Assembly (NCBI GenBank): GCA_029858425.1
Contig: JAOUFE010000011.1
Coordinates: 1-33,422 of the forward strand
Direction of reading: 5' to 3'
Length of the DNA stretch: 33,422 nucleotides
From: Spirochaetia bacterium
Lineage (GTDB): Bacteria; Spirochaetota; Leptospiria; Turneriellales; JAOUFE01
The notes under the pieces were generated by a model. That model was not told the origin of the DNA, ran no database searches, and saw nothing but the letters and a program-made list of their open reading frames with translations. A program made the position numbers and the translations under genes. The stretch's first letter is position 1. Each line of letters begins with the position of its first letter. This document shows positions 1-9,554 of this stretch, piece by piece.

Positions 1-1
1 A

Positions 2-1309
2 GCCTGTCAAAACTCCAAAAGCTCTGAAAGCCTCGATAAAATTCTGGAAAACCGTATAAACGATCCACTACAGGAAGAAGATGGCCTGGGGATTCCGCTT
101 GTCGTTCTGACTTTGCAGGGACTGAAAATCCCTCTAAAAAATTTTAAAGTGTTGTTTAACAAAGAGTCTACCATTGCCAGGGTGGATTTTCCGTTGTCCA
201 TTTTTCACGGAGGTCAAAACAAAAAAATACTCCTGGATAATAATAAGAATATTGTCAAAAATGCATTATGGCAACTATACGAAAATCTCGAATATTCCAT
301 GATTGTGTTTCACTCAAATGGCGAAATTAAAAATGTTTCCGGATTTTTGCCTGCCCAGTTGGGTCTCGCCGATAAGAATATTCATTTACTTCCCGGACTT
401 ATCCGGGCAAATTTTTTTGAAGATATTTTTATTGGTCCTTTTAACGTTCAAAATGTGAAAAAGTTTGAAAATTACAGACTGAATATATCCAGTGTGGAAT
501 CGAACATGGATTATTTGTTTAATATCAGCGGATATTCCGGCGCCAAAGGAGACGTCGTAACCTTATGGCAAAAGGTAAATATGGAAACCAGAGAGCACAA
601 GCTTTCGGAAGGCTCTCTTTTTGAAAATATCCAGATTCAAAAGCTCCTTGTCCCTTATATACCGAAAATTCTTCTCGACAAAGCCCGCGAGACCATTCAT
701 AAAGGATTAAAATCCTTGCCAACGGAAGGCCGCGAAGTTACCCTGTTGTTTGCCGATGTTATCGGGTTTACCGGAAGAAGTCAATCTTTACCGCACAATG
801 AACTCATTAATTTATTAAATCTGATCATGGGTATCGTGGTACACTCCATTGAAAAAAATTCCGGTTACATAGATAAATTTCTTGGGGACGGGGTAATGAG
901 CATTTTTCTGGAACCTTTGTCTGCCGTTGTTGCCGCCATAGAAATACAAAATAATTTATTTCAACTTAACGAATTTCGCGCCGTTAGCGGCGCAGATCCT
1001 TTAAATATGCGCATAGGCATAAATTCCGGACAGGTAATTCTGGGCAGCGTTGGCACCAAAAAACGAATGGACTGGACTGCGCTGGGAGATGTTGTCAACA
1101 CCGCTTCGCGCATAGAAAAATTATCCCGGGAAAATGCGGTGCTCATTGGCGATGCCACATATTCAAAAGTCCGGGATCTGGTTACTGTACAGGAAGAGTT
1201 AAAAACTCACATTAGGGGAAAATCAGAGCTGGAGAGCAGGTTATATTTTATTGACTCGGTTTTCACCGTTAAGAATGATAAAAATATTACCATCGCCCTT
1301 TTTAAGTAG
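2..1309 (+). CDS. Class III adenylate/guanylate cyclase with N-terminal sensory (PAS-like) region, 5'-truncated by window edge
   Basis: The frame stays open upstream of the listed TTG start to base 2, so the listed start is probably not real. C-terminus has the cyclase motifs LFADVIGFT, DKFLGDGVMSIF, RIGINSGQVILGSVGTKKRMDWTALGDVVNTASRIE; both metal Asp and the Lys/Asp typical of adenylate specificity are present. Confidence 0.9.
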   Translation, partial: ACQNSKSSESLDKILENRINDPLQEEDGLGIPLVVLTLQGLKIPLKNFKVLFNKESTIARVDFPLSIFHGGQNKKILLDNNKNIVKNALWQLYENLEYSMIVFHSNGEIKNVSGFLPAQLGLADKNIHLLPGLIRANFFEDIFIGPFNVQNVKKFENYRLNISSVESNMDYLFNISGYSGAKGDVVTLWQKVNMETREHKLSEGSLFENIQIQKLLVPYIPKILLDKARETIHKGLKSLPTEGREVTLLFADVIGFTGRSQSLPHNELINLLNLIMGIVVHSIEKNSGYIDKFLGDGVMSIFLEPLSAVVAAIEIQNNLFQLNEFRAVSGADPLNMRIGINSGQVILGSVGTKKRMDWTALGDVVNTASRIEKLSRENAVLIGDATYSKVRDLVTVQEELKTHIRGKSELESRLYFIDSVFTVKNDKNITIALFK

Positions 1310-1315
1310 GGACTT

Positions 1316-1336
1316 CATTGGGAAATTTTCCCAATG
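1316..1336. terminator. Inverted repeat CATTGGGAAA-T-TTTCCCAATG just after the cyclase stop
   Basis: Perfect 10-bp arms around 1 nt (9-bp stem with 3-nt loop) 7 nt downstream of the stop; no long T tract, so terminator function is inferred from position. Confidence 0.45.
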
Positions 1337-1394
1337 CAATTTCCAGAAAACCAAAAAAGACGAAAAATATCCAGAAACAATATCACATATAAAC

Positions 1395-1446
1395 GCGGGG
1401 GGAAGCGCGCAACCATGTGCGCGCGTCGGGGCGCGCCAAGCCCCGC
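1395..1446 (+). repeat. GC-rich structured intergenic segment containing GCGCGCAACCATGTGCGCGC
   Basis: GCGCGC(1405)...GCGCGC(1424) self-complementary arms; CGGGGC/GCCCCG hairpin at 1427-1445; possible outer GCGGGG/CCCCGC pairing. Confidence 0.6.
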
Positions 1447-1465
1447 AAGTTTCGCCTGCCTGAAA

Positions 1466-2599
1466 TTACAGGATTATTGCATCGATTGCCTGAAGCAGGC
1501 GATTATTCTCTTCCTGTGTTCCAACAGAAATGCGCAAATATCGGGAGAGTAGACGGGTATTAAAATGGCGGAGAAGAATTTTCGCATCTTTTAATTGATT
1601 TAAAATATTTAAAGCAATGAACGGCTCCGGAGGCTGCGCCAGAATAAAATTGGCATGGGATGGCAGAATCAAAAAATCTCTTTTCAGCAGTTCTTGAACA
1701 AGACGTTTTCTTTCATTTTGCACAAGTGCAATTGTTTTTCTTAAATATGCATCATCGTTTAAAGACGCCTGCCCAATGCGAATGGCCAGCGCATCTTCGT
1801 TGTAGGAATCCTTTGCCGTATTCAAGCCTTCCAGAATATACGGATTTAAAGACACCGCATATCCAATGCGCACTCCGGCAAGCGCGTGACTTTTTGAAAG
1901 GGTACGAACCACGATCGCATTGGGGTGGTTTTGCAAATGGGGAATAAAAGAAGGCGCATCGCTTTCTGCAAAATCGTTGTAGGCTTCATCAATAATCCAG
2001 AGCCGCTCTGATTTGCGGATGGTTGCAGAAATAATTTCCGGAGAAATATATTCCCCGGTCTGCGCGTTTGGGTTCGACAAGAAAACCACATCTGCAACAT
2101 GGGACAAAAGATTTTCCAGAGAAATATTCAGGGTTTCATCATTTTTCATGGGCGCATATGCAAAGTCCGCCCCGCTAAATAATACAAGAGTTTCGTACAG
2201 GCTGTACGTAATTTCAGGCGCTAACGCTTTTTTCCCCGGACCAAGAAAAACCCGGCAAACCAGCGACAGCGCTTCATCTGACCCATTTGTAACTAAAATA
2301 TTTTCCGGATTTAAATGAAATTTTATTGCAAGAGCGCTTCTAAGCGGCTCGCCTGCCGGGTTTGGGTATTTTCGCAAAACAGATGGATTGTCGGAAATAG
2401 TTTTTAATACGTTTAGCGCATCCGGGGACGGAGGATAAGGGTTTTCGTTTGTATTGAGCTTTATCCAGTTTTCATTATCCGGTTGCTCTCCGGGGGTGTA
2501 TCCTGAAAGTTTTTTAAAAATGCTATTGCGAAAATCCGGAAAAATTGATTTGTTCATATTTTCGTACCCTTCCGTAGTCTTTATCTTTATTCCCGACAA
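1466..2599 (-). CDS. hisC: Histidinol-phosphate aminotransferase-like PLP-dependent aminotransferase (class I/II)
   Basis: LNTNENPYPPSP, NPNAQTGEYIS, WIIDEAYNDF, VVRTLSKSHALAGVRIGYAV (PLP-Lys region) and C-terminal RYLRISVGTQEENNRLL are typical of HisC-like enzymes. Confidence 0.85.
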   Translation of the reverse strand: MSGIKIKTTEGYENMNKSIFPDFRNSIFKKLSGYTPGEQPDNENWIKLNTNENPYPPSPDALNVLKTISDNPSVLRKYPNPAGEPLRSALAIKFHLNPENILVTNGSDEALSLVCRVFLGPGKKALAPEITYSLYETLVLFSGADFAYAPMKNDETLNISLENLLSHVADVVFLSNPNAQTGEYISPEIISATIRKSERLWIIDEAYNDFAESDAPSFIPHLQNHPNAIVVRTLSKSHALAGVRIGYAVSLNPYILEGLNTAKDSYNEDALAIRIGQASLNDDAYLRKTIALVQNERKRLVQELLKRDFLILPSHANFILAQPPEPFIALNILNQLKDAKILLRHFNTRLLSRYLRISVGTQEENNRLLQAIDAIIL

Positions 2600-2601
2600 G
2601 T

Positions 2602-3057
2602 TTATCCAAAGAACCAGGGGATTTCCTGGATAAGCCGTATTGGCCTGTTATTCCAGTAATAGACTCCTTCTTTTCTGGAAAGTTGATCGCCCATATCGAT
2701 AATGGCCTGCCGACTGAACACAGCCCATGCCTTTAACCGGTCTATGACAATATACAAACGATTTTGCGTGTCCATGGCTAATTCCTTTTGGGCGATGTCC
2801 ACCTTTTCATTGCTGTCAAGGATAAATTTATTTTCCATAATTTTTAAAACCCGCAAGACCGGACCCTTTGCCTTGATGTAGGCCTTTTCGGATTGCGACG
2901 AAAATTCATTGTAGATAAACAGGCCGTTTACGTCGGCAAAAAGATTTTTCTTGAAAAGCAAAAGAATCTGGGCATTTTCTATTTTATCTTTTCCGGAATA
3001 CCATGTTCCGTCATAATCGACCGTTATGTCTGAAATAATATGTCTGGTTTCAGACAT
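2602..3057 (-). CDS. Hypothetical protein, 151 aa, translationally coupled to the upstream chemotaxis receptor
   Basis: Full ORF whose ATG overlaps the stop of the 3057..4607 gene (TAATG on minus strand); no family recognised. Confidence 0.7.
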   Translation of the reverse strand: MSETRHIISDITVDYDGTWYSGKDKIENAQILLLFKKNLFADVNGLFIYNEFSSQSEKAYIKAKGPVLRVLKIMENKFILDSNEKVDIAQKELAMDTQNRLYIVIDRLKAWAVFSRQAIIDMGDQLSRKEGVYYWNNRPIRLIQEIPWFFG

Positions 3058-4607
3058 TATACTTTTTCAATTACGCTGTTTAGTTCGTTGGCTCCGCGTT
3101 TAATTTCGCGCGATAGAGATTCCAGGCGATCGGCGCTGTTTTCCAGCACCTGCGCTTTTTTGTTTATTTCCTTCATTTCATTCATAATAATATCTTTTGT
3201 GTCAAGCTGTTTAACCGTCAGCTCTGAAATATTCGAGGCCAGACTTTGCAGATCAATGGCAATTTTTTTGCCCTCTTGGGATTTTTCGCTGGAATCTCTT
3301 GCGCCCACGCTGATTTCAGAAATAAATTCTTCAATGTCGGTCATGTTGTCGGCAATGGACAAAAAGGATTGTGCAAGAGAATTTACAAGTTCGCTGCTGA
3401 TGTCCACCTTTTCAATTTCTTCGGCCACCAGTTCGGCAATATTCTGGGCGCTTGTGCTGGTTTGTTCCGCCAGTTTGCTGATTTCCTGGGCGACCACGGC
3501 AAACCCGCGTCCGTATTCGCCGGCTCTTGCGGCTTCAATGGATGCGTTTAAAGACAGCATATTGACCTTGTCTGCAATTTGCTGAATAATAATATTCATA
3601 TTGTCAATTTTATCGGTGCTCAGTTTTACTTCGGAAACCGCAAATAATGTTTGCCGGACATTGCCCACGCCTTTGTTGGCTTCGCTTGTGGTCTCATGTA
3701 TTTTGGTCTCATATTTTGTCGCCTTTGTGGTGAGCGATAGCAACAAATCCGTTACTTCAACCAGATTGGACGAAACCTGTTTTACCATCTCGGTTTGTTT
3801 TCGGGCGGCAAGGGCAATGTCTTCGGTATAAACGGTATTGGAGGTAATGGTGGTCATGCTTGCATTTAATGTTTTTACGGTAGAGGTTGCATTCAGCTTA
3901 AGATCCACGTTCATCTCGTGGAGATTTTCAGAAGACCGGGTAAGCGCCTCCGTCAGCGTCGCGGATTGAACAATGCGTTGAATTTTTTCCAACTGCATTT
4001 GACGGTTATGGGCGTCTTTAATGGAAAGATTCAGCGCTGTGTCCATAATAGATCGAAGCAGTAAAAGCGTAAGAGATCCAAGAATAAAAGACAGGGATGC
4101 TATGGCGGTACCAACCTTGCCGCCGGTTACCATTACTCCGCTCAATCGGGGAGCCGCTTCGTTGAGGTACAAATTTACGGTTATGAGAAAAATCAGCCCA
4201 ATAGGAATAATAATTCTTTTCATGCCAAAAAGAGCGGCAATAATTAAAATGGCGACCATTATTATGGGCCATGTAATAAACCCCATGGATTCATCGTTAC
4301 CAAGTTTGGACCATAAACCAGCCACGGATAATCCAACGGCAGCAACAATAAAGATATGGGCTGCCCAGAAATACCATCCTGAAACCAGAAATGCAATGGA
4401 TATCACGGTGACTGCGCACAGAGCCAGAGCGGGGACGCCAAAAATGGCCAGCCTTTCGGGAAGGTATACGTAGTAGACTCCAATAAACGTTGGAAATAAA
4501 ATTAACATTAAGATATTAAAAGTAAACAAAGCGCGGGCGCGCTTTTGCATCACTACATCGGACTCGATATATTTCTTGAGAATGCGATCGTACAGCGTTG
4601 AAAACAT
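3057..4607 (-). CDS. Methyl-accepting chemotaxis protein with N-terminal multi-TM region
   Basis: Signalling hairpin [43 protein letters not shown]; several hydrophobic segments in the N-terminal ~190 aa. Confidence 0.93.
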   Translation of the reverse strand: MFSTLYDRILKKYIESDVVMQKRARALFTFNILMLILFPTFIGVYYVYLPERLAIFGVPALALCAVTVISIAFLVSGWYFWAAHIFIVAAVGLSVAGLWSKLGNDESMGFITWPIIMVAILIIAALFGMKRIIIPIGLIFLITVNLYLNEAAPRLSGVMVTGGKVGTAIASLSFILGSLTLLLLRSIMDTALNLSIKDAHNRQMQLEKIQRIVQSATLTEALTRSSENLHEMNVDLKLNATSTVKTLNASMTTITSNTVYTEDIALAARKQTEMVKQVSSNLVEVTDLLLSLTTKATKYETKIHETTSEANKGVGNVRQTLFAVSEVKLSTDKIDNMNIIIQQIADKVNMLSLNASIEAARAGEYGRGFAVVAQEISKLAEQTSTSAQNIAELVAEEIEKVDISSELVNSLAQSFLSIADNMTDIEEFISEISVGARDSSEKSQEGKKIAIDLQSLASNISELTVKQLDTKDIIMNEMKEINKKAQVLENSADRLESLSREIKRGANELNSVIEKV

Positions 4608-4732
4608 AATTTTACGGCTTTACTTAATGTTATCGGATAGTTTTTCGAAATACTTCATCAAGAAAATAATAAAAGAAGTCCAACCTCAAGCCCAAAAACC
4701 AGGCAGAAACCAGGAAGAGGGGCAAAGCGGCG

Positions 4733-4836
4733 TGCGCACATACTTCTATCCCATTCATGTGCGCAATTTATCCCATCCCGGTTTTTTTCGCAGCAAAAGG
4801 CGTTCGGCAGGAATATTGAAGTTCGTGCCCAGGCGC
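4733..4836 (+). repeat. Diverged copy (A) of the structured intergenic repeat: hairpin, TGCGCAATTTA, spacer, TATTGAAGTTCGTGCCCAGGC
   Basis: TGCGCACAT (4733-4741) pairs with ATGTGCGCA (4757-4765); TGCGCAATTTA and TATTGAAGTTCGTGCCCAGGC match copies at 21435-21532 and 27739-27831, but with a longer spacer (44 vs 17 nt). Confidence 0.55.
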
Positions 4837-4901
4837 TCACGCCGTGCTGTGGCGGGACAAATTCAAGTGTCCAATCTAATTAATTTTTTCAGTTTGGACA
4901 C

Positions 4902-5690
4902 ATGATACCATATTTAATGCAGGTTGTTCTTTACAGATTGCTTCAATCGCTGATGTTTTTTTTCCTGTTAAATCCGGGATATAAAATCTATACAATAGAA
5001 ATTGACGGAAAAAGAACCCTTCTTCAAACGCTGGAAATTGCCGGAGCGGTTTTAACGCAGATTTCGGTTTTGATTTTGCTTGTAAAAAGAACATATTTTA
5101 AAAAATATATCCAGTGGGTGTTGACTTTTAAGCCTCCTTTAAATCCACTCTTTGGTTTGCTTGTGATATTGATTCCGGTATCGTTATATCTGAACTATTT
5201 TTATATTTATCAAGGCGAGTATTACGGATTTAATCCGCAAGGTTTTACTTTTTCTGTTCTATTTTTCTTTATTGGCGCATTTACAGAGGAGTTTGTGTTT
5301 CGCGGATACTTTTTTAAAATGGTTGTCAGCAAACATAAAAAATACGCCCTGCATTTGATTGTTGCGCAGGCGCTGATTTTCACGTTTATTCACTTTAACA
5401 ATCCTGGAAACAGTTATATCCGGATTGGGGTTATTTTTCTTGCCGGCTGTCTGTTGGGCTTGATTGCCCTGAAGGGATTTGCCTATGCGGTTGTTTTTCA
5501 CTTCCTTTGGAATTTTTTGCAGGCCTACATGCTCGGCTTAAACGTATCGGGATTTGTTTTTTTAAACAGTTTTAATGTTTTGCAAAAGGCGCCAGCCTGG
5601 GAAAATAATATATTTTCGGTCATCCCCCTTCTGGTTACGATTGTCATACTGCTGGTTTTTTACAGGCGCAACAAAAAAAGTTTTGTATGA
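4902..5690 (+). CDS. CPBP (CAAX-like) family intramembrane glutamic protease
   Basis: Multi-TM protein with TEEFVFRGYFF (EExxxR), FIHFNNPGN and VVFHFLWNF motifs. Confidence 0.85.
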   Translation: MIPYLMQVVLYRLLQSLMFFFLLNPGYKIYTIEIDGKRTLLQTLEIAGAVLTQISVLILLVKRTYFKKYIQWVLTFKPPLNPLFGLLVILIPVSLYLNYFYIYQGEYYGFNPQGFTFSVLFFFIGAFTEEFVFRGYFFKMVVSKHKKYALHLIVAQALIFTFIHFNNPGNSYIRIGVIFLAGCLLGLIALKGFAYAVVFHFLWNFLQAYMLGLNVSGFVFLNSFNVLQKAPAWENNIFSVIPLLVTIVILLVFYRRNKKSFV

Positions 5691-6523
5691 AAATCGGGGC
5701 GGTTAGTTTTTTAAACGCCTATCCGCTTTACTGGAACCTGGAAAAGAATCCTGAAGTTTTACTGGTTCAGGATATTCCCTCGCGGCTGGCAGAAACCCTG
5801 CTTAAAGGCGAACTGGACGCTGCCATAATTTCGTCCATTGAATATTACCGACACCGCAATATTTTTTCGTATTTCCCGGATTTGTGTATTTCCGCCCGGG
5901 GTCCGGTGGAGTCGATTCGTCTGTACATGAACCAGGATGAACAAAGGAATAATACATCGCTGGAAAAATGGCTGCGCGATCAAAGAAAATTGCGTATTTT
6001 TTACGATACGGCGACTCGCAGCTCGCTGTACATGTTAAAAATTCTTTTAAATGAACATTGCAAAAAACTCGGCAAAAATATCGCCGCAGACCATCTGGAA
6101 TTTGTTGAAATTCATCCGCCATTTGAAACGGTTATTGAACAATTAAAAAGTCATGAACTGGTCTTGTTGATCGGCGATTCGGCTCTGCGTTTAAAAAATT
6201 TACCCTCGATCGATATGGGCGAGCTTTATTATAAAACATTTCAGCGCGCCTTTGTTTATGCCGTGTGGGTTTATCTTCCCAAACAGAACAGCCAGATTCA
6301 ATATCTGGGAGAAATGCTTTTACGCGCCTGCGAGGCGGCGCAAAAAAACCAAACGTCCATGATTCAGGACGCCGTCCTGAAATTTGGTTTTGAAGAAAAT
6401 TTTACATTAAGATATCTGGCTCAAACCATACAATACCGGCTCACCGAAGAACTTAAAAAAGACATGAATTTCTTTTTTACGAAATATGATCAACTGCCTG
6501 AAAATTTATCTCTTCAACAATAG
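5687..6523 (+). CDS. mqnA: Menaquinone biosynthesis protein MqnA (chorismate dehydratase, futalosine pathway)
   Basis: N-terminus MKIGAVSFLNAYPLYWNLE and ARGPVESIRLY typical of the MqnA/MqnD fold; start overlaps the upstream stop (ATGA). Confidence 0.85.
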   Translation: MKIGAVSFLNAYPLYWNLEKNPEVLLVQDIPSRLAETLLKGELDAAIISSIEYYRHRNIFSYFPDLCISARGPVESIRLYMNQDEQRNNTSLEKWLRDQRKLRIFYDTATRSSLYMLKILLNEHCKKLGKNIAADHLEFVEIHPPFETVIEQLKSHELVLLIGDSALRLKNLPSIDMGELYYKTFQRAFVYAVWVYLPKQNSQIQYLGEMLLRACEAAQKNQTSMIQDAVLKFGFEENFTLRYLAQTIQYRLTEELKKDMNFFFTKYDQLPENLSLQQ

Positions 6524-6551
6524 CTTTTCCGGTAAAAAGCGTATGGGGTGG

Positions 6552-6602
6552 CCGGCCATCCCGCCTCGCGGATGTCGGCCGGAGGGGAAAGACTTTTCCC
6601 CT
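6552..6602 (+). terminator. Tandem stem-loops downstream of mqnA
   Basis: CCGGCCATC..CGC-CTC-GCG..GAT..GGCCGG (6552-6582, with bulges) followed by AGGGGAAA-GACT-TTTCCCCT (6583-6602). Confidence 0.55.
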
Positions 6603-6672
6603 TTAAAGTTCTCCTGAAATTATTATTGACGCTTTAAAACATTGAAATTAAATATCATTAAAAATTGACAAA

Positions 6673-7125
6673 ATGAAAGAAACTCATAAAGAAATATTTA
6701 ATGTAGAGAGGCTGGGTATTCGGGAAAAATGTCTCGATGCTTACAAATTGTTTAATGACTGGAAAATAATGCCACAAGACAGGGACGATCTGGTTCTGGC
6801 GTTGGAAGAAGCCCTGACCAATATATATGAGCACGGTTACAGAAAAAGCCAGGACGATCATTGTTCTGTGACTCTTGAAATTCTCAAGGGAAACCGGGAC
6901 GTGTACATCATGATTGCCGATCTTGCCAGACCGTTCTCGCTTGATAGCGTCAATGCGCCTGATATAAACTCCTATATTGAAAGCAATAAAGTTGGGGGCT
7001 TTGGAGTTTCGCTCATTAAAAAAATCATGAATCATGTCCGCGCTTTTCAGTTGTTCGATGAAAATGTTTTAATTATGCAAAAAGAATTAACTCCACATGC
7101 CGTCGTTGATTCGCGGCCGTTGTAA
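6673..7125 (+). CDS. RsbW-like ATP-binding (HATPase_c) anti-sigma/serine kinase-type regulator
   Basis: N-box-like LVLALEEALTNIYEHGY and G2-like KVGGFGVSLIKKIMNHV; small single-domain protein. Confidence 0.8.
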   Translation: MKETHKEIFNVERLGIREKCLDAYKLFNDWKIMPQDRDDLVLALEEALTNIYEHGYRKSQDDHCSVTLEILKGNRDVYIMIADLARPFSLDSVNAPDINSYIESNKVGGFGVSLIKKIMNHVRAFQLFDENVLIMQKELTPHAVVDSRPL

Positions 7126-9342
7126 TTAATTGTCCATTTTATCAAACAACAAATCAAACTCGTCTATGGGCACAGGCTTGCCGAATAAAAACCCCTGCGA
7201 GGCCATACATCCATTCTGAATTAAAAATGTTTGCTGCTCCTTTGTCTCGACTCCTTCGGCAATTACATGTAAATGAAAATTTTGTCCAAGAGCAATAATT
7301 GTTTTCACCATCATGGCATCATTGGCGTCCGTTGTGATGTCGCGGACAAAACTTTGATCAATTTTTAGCTGGCTTATCGGAAGCTGTTTTAAATACGATA
7401 ACGAGGAATAGCCCGTGCCAAAATCATCAATAGACAGCTCGACGCCCAGAGCTTTTAGCTCGTGCATTTTTGCCACGGCGTTGCTGATATTATTTATCAA
7501 TATATGTTCGGTCAATTCAAGCTTTAACCGGGAAGGATCAATTTTGTACAAATTTATTGCCGAAGCAATAATATGGACAAAATCAGGAAGCGCAAACTGT
7601 CTGGCGCTTACGTTTACGGCAAGCGTCATACATTTCTTTTTTTCATCTTTGCTCCAGGCGGCAATTTGCCGACAGGCTTCCTGAATAACCCATTCTCCGA
7701 TCACCAGAATGAGACTGCTTTCTTCGGCAATGTGTATAAATTCCAGAGGCATGATTATGCCATGCAACGGTTCATACCACCTTATCAACGCTTCTGCTCC
7801 CACAGGCCGTCCGTCCCTGTCAATTTGAATCTGGTAGTGAAGCCGCAATTGATTGTTTTCAACTGCGTTTCTCAGATTTATTTCCATGGCCGCATGGCTT
7901 TCGACTTCCTCTTGCATTAACGGATCAAAAAAGCGGATTGTATTGCGCCCGGACTCTTTGGCCTGGTACAACGCCATATCTGCCGATTTAAGCAGATCGC
8001 TTGAGGATTTTTCATTCCCGCAGTACAGGCACACTCCGATGCTTGGCGAACTGTAACAATTAAATTCTTTAAGTTTATATGGCTCGTTTAAAACGAGTCG
8101 AATTTTTTCGGCAACTGCAGCAATTTTTTGCAAAGCCATTTTTTGATCTGCGCTTACCTCTTCGATCAGTATTACAAATTCATCTCCGCCAATTCTGGCC
8201 ACAGTATCCATTTCCCGGACGGAAGCGCTGATTCTCTGCGCAACTTCAATCAGCAGCAGGTCTCCGTATTCATGTCCCCTTGTATCGTTTAAACTTTTAA
8301 ATTTATCGAGATCCAAAAACATCACCGCCCCGTAGTTTTTACTGCGCCCGGACTGGGATAGCGCAATATGAAACCGGTCGGCAAGCAGGCGCCGGTTGGG
8401 CAGACCTGTAAGAGCGTCGTAAAAGGCGAGACTGCGAATTTCTTCTTCGGCAATTTTACGAGCCGTTATATCGCTAAAAATGGCCACGTATTGAACAATT
8501 TTCTGATCGTCGTCCTTTATGCCTGTAATGCTCATCCATTCCGGATATACTTCGCCGTTTTTGCGCCTGTTCCAGATTTCGCCTGTCCATGAACCTTTTT
8601 GGGCAAGATGACGCCACATTTCTTCATAAAATGCCTTGTCGTGTCTTCCAGAGCTGATGTAATTCGGATTTTTGCCCAATACCTCTGCCGAACTGTATCC
8701 TGTAATATTCTGAAAAGCCTTGTTGACGCGAATAATTCTTGCGTTGGCATCGGTAATTAAAATTCCATCGTGGGTTTCAAAAGTTACTGCCGCTACACGC
8801 AACTCGGCTTCTCTGCGCTTACTTTCGGTGATGTCATGAATAATAAAAATAAAATTGTCCACCTGATCATCGTGGGAGCGCATGAAAGAAATGGAAACCG
8901 ATACCGGTATCTCTGAATTATCTCTTGATAAACAGGTTGTTTCAACCCCGGCAAAATATTCTTTCTCAATAATCTCCTCAGGCAGGTGTTCCAGTAAAGT
9001 CATATGGCCTTTAAATATTTTTTCTATAGATTTTCCTTCAAGGTCTCTGGCTTCATAGCCAAGAAGTCCTTCAATGGCAGGGTTGACTTCCTTTATCGAT
9101 AAACTGGAGTCTGTAATAATCAAACCATCGAGCATGGTTTTTAATATATTGTTTAAAAAATCCCGCGTTACCGTTGAAGCGTGGAGTTCTTCGCCGAGCA
9201 TATTTAAGCCGCCTATAATGCCGTCGAGTTCGTCGTAGTGATTGGACTGTTTTTCTTTTGCTTCCAGGTTTCCGCTGGCAAATTCCATGATAAGATGGAG
9301 TATTTTTTCAATACGGGAATCGTTTTGAATATTGTCGCTCAT
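7126..9342 (-). CDS. PAS-PAS-GGDEF-EAL c-di-GMP signalling protein
   Basis: ARIGGDEFVILIEE (intact GGDEF, RxxD I-site REMD five residues upstream), AEALIRW (EAL), IDDFGTGYSSLSYLKQLP, VIAEGVET. Start set at MSDNIQ rather than the longer ORF start at 9372. Confidence 0.95.
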   Translation of the reverse strand: MSDNIQNDSRIEKILHLIMEFASGNLEAKEKQSNHYDELDGIIGGLNMLGEELHASTVTRDFLNNILKTMLDGLIITDSSLSIKEVNPAIEGLLGYEARDLEGKSIEKIFKGHMTLLEHLPEEIIEKEYFAGVETTCLSRDNSEIPVSVSISFMRSHDDQVDNFIFIIHDITESKRREAELRVAAVTFETHDGILITDANARIIRVNKAFQNITGYSSAEVLGKNPNYISSGRHDKAFYEEMWRHLAQKGSWTGEIWNRRKNGEVYPEWMSITGIKDDDQKIVQYVAIFSDITARKIAEEEIRSLAFYDALTGLPNRRLLADRFHIALSQSGRSKNYGAVMFLDLDKFKSLNDTRGHEYGDLLLIEVAQRISASVREMDTVARIGGDEFVILIEEVSADQKMALQKIAAVAEKIRLVLNEPYKLKEFNCYSSPSIGVCLYCGNEKSSSDLLKSADMALYQAKESGRNTIRFFDPLMQEEVESHAAMEINLRNAVENNQLRLHYQIQIDRDGRPVGAEALIRWYEPLHGIIMPLEFIHIAEESSLILVIGEWVIQEACRQIAAWSKDEKKKCMTLAVNVSARQFALPDFVHIIASAINLYKIDPSRLKLELTEHILINNISNAVAKMHELKALGVELSIDDFGTGYSSLSYLKQLPISQLKIDQSFVRDITTDANDAMMVKTIIALGQNFHLHVIAEGVETKEQQTFLIQNGCMASQGFLFGKPVPIDEFDLLFDKMDN

Positions 9343-9554
9343 TTTTGAATTACCCCGCGGGCATATTCGCAAATGCGGTTGCCGCTGACTTGAGAAATGG
9401 CCGGGATATTCGCCTCTGCATCATCAAGAGTTTCATCAACGCCGGGGGGGTTGACCACCCGGACAATACCATCTCCATCCAGCCAGATTCGAGCGGCTCG
9501 CGTCTGGATCTCATTTTTCTTGATTCCGGTCATGCCTGAAAACTCTTTAGCCAC
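9339..9554 (-). pseudogene. Truncated paralog (N-terminal half only) of the STAS-like protein at 9944-10381
   Basis: MAKEFSGMTGIKKNEIQTRAARIWLDGDGIVRVVNPPGVDETLDDAEANI aligns to MVKEFSKKNQNTGKETITRNAKIWLSEEGIVWAVYSTGSEETLEDAEVNL; ends 71 aa in, overlapping the start of the GGDEF-EAL gene, with no C-terminal half. Confidence 0.65.

Noticed and set aside
2013-2318. Plus-strand ORF inside the hisC-like gene
   Set aside because: Antisense to a conserved aminotransferase.
3040-4473. Plus-strand ORFs (3040..3585, 3246..3551, 3601..3831, 4021..4473) opposite the chemotaxis receptor
   Set aside because: Antisense shadows of a well-supported CDS; no recognisable domain.
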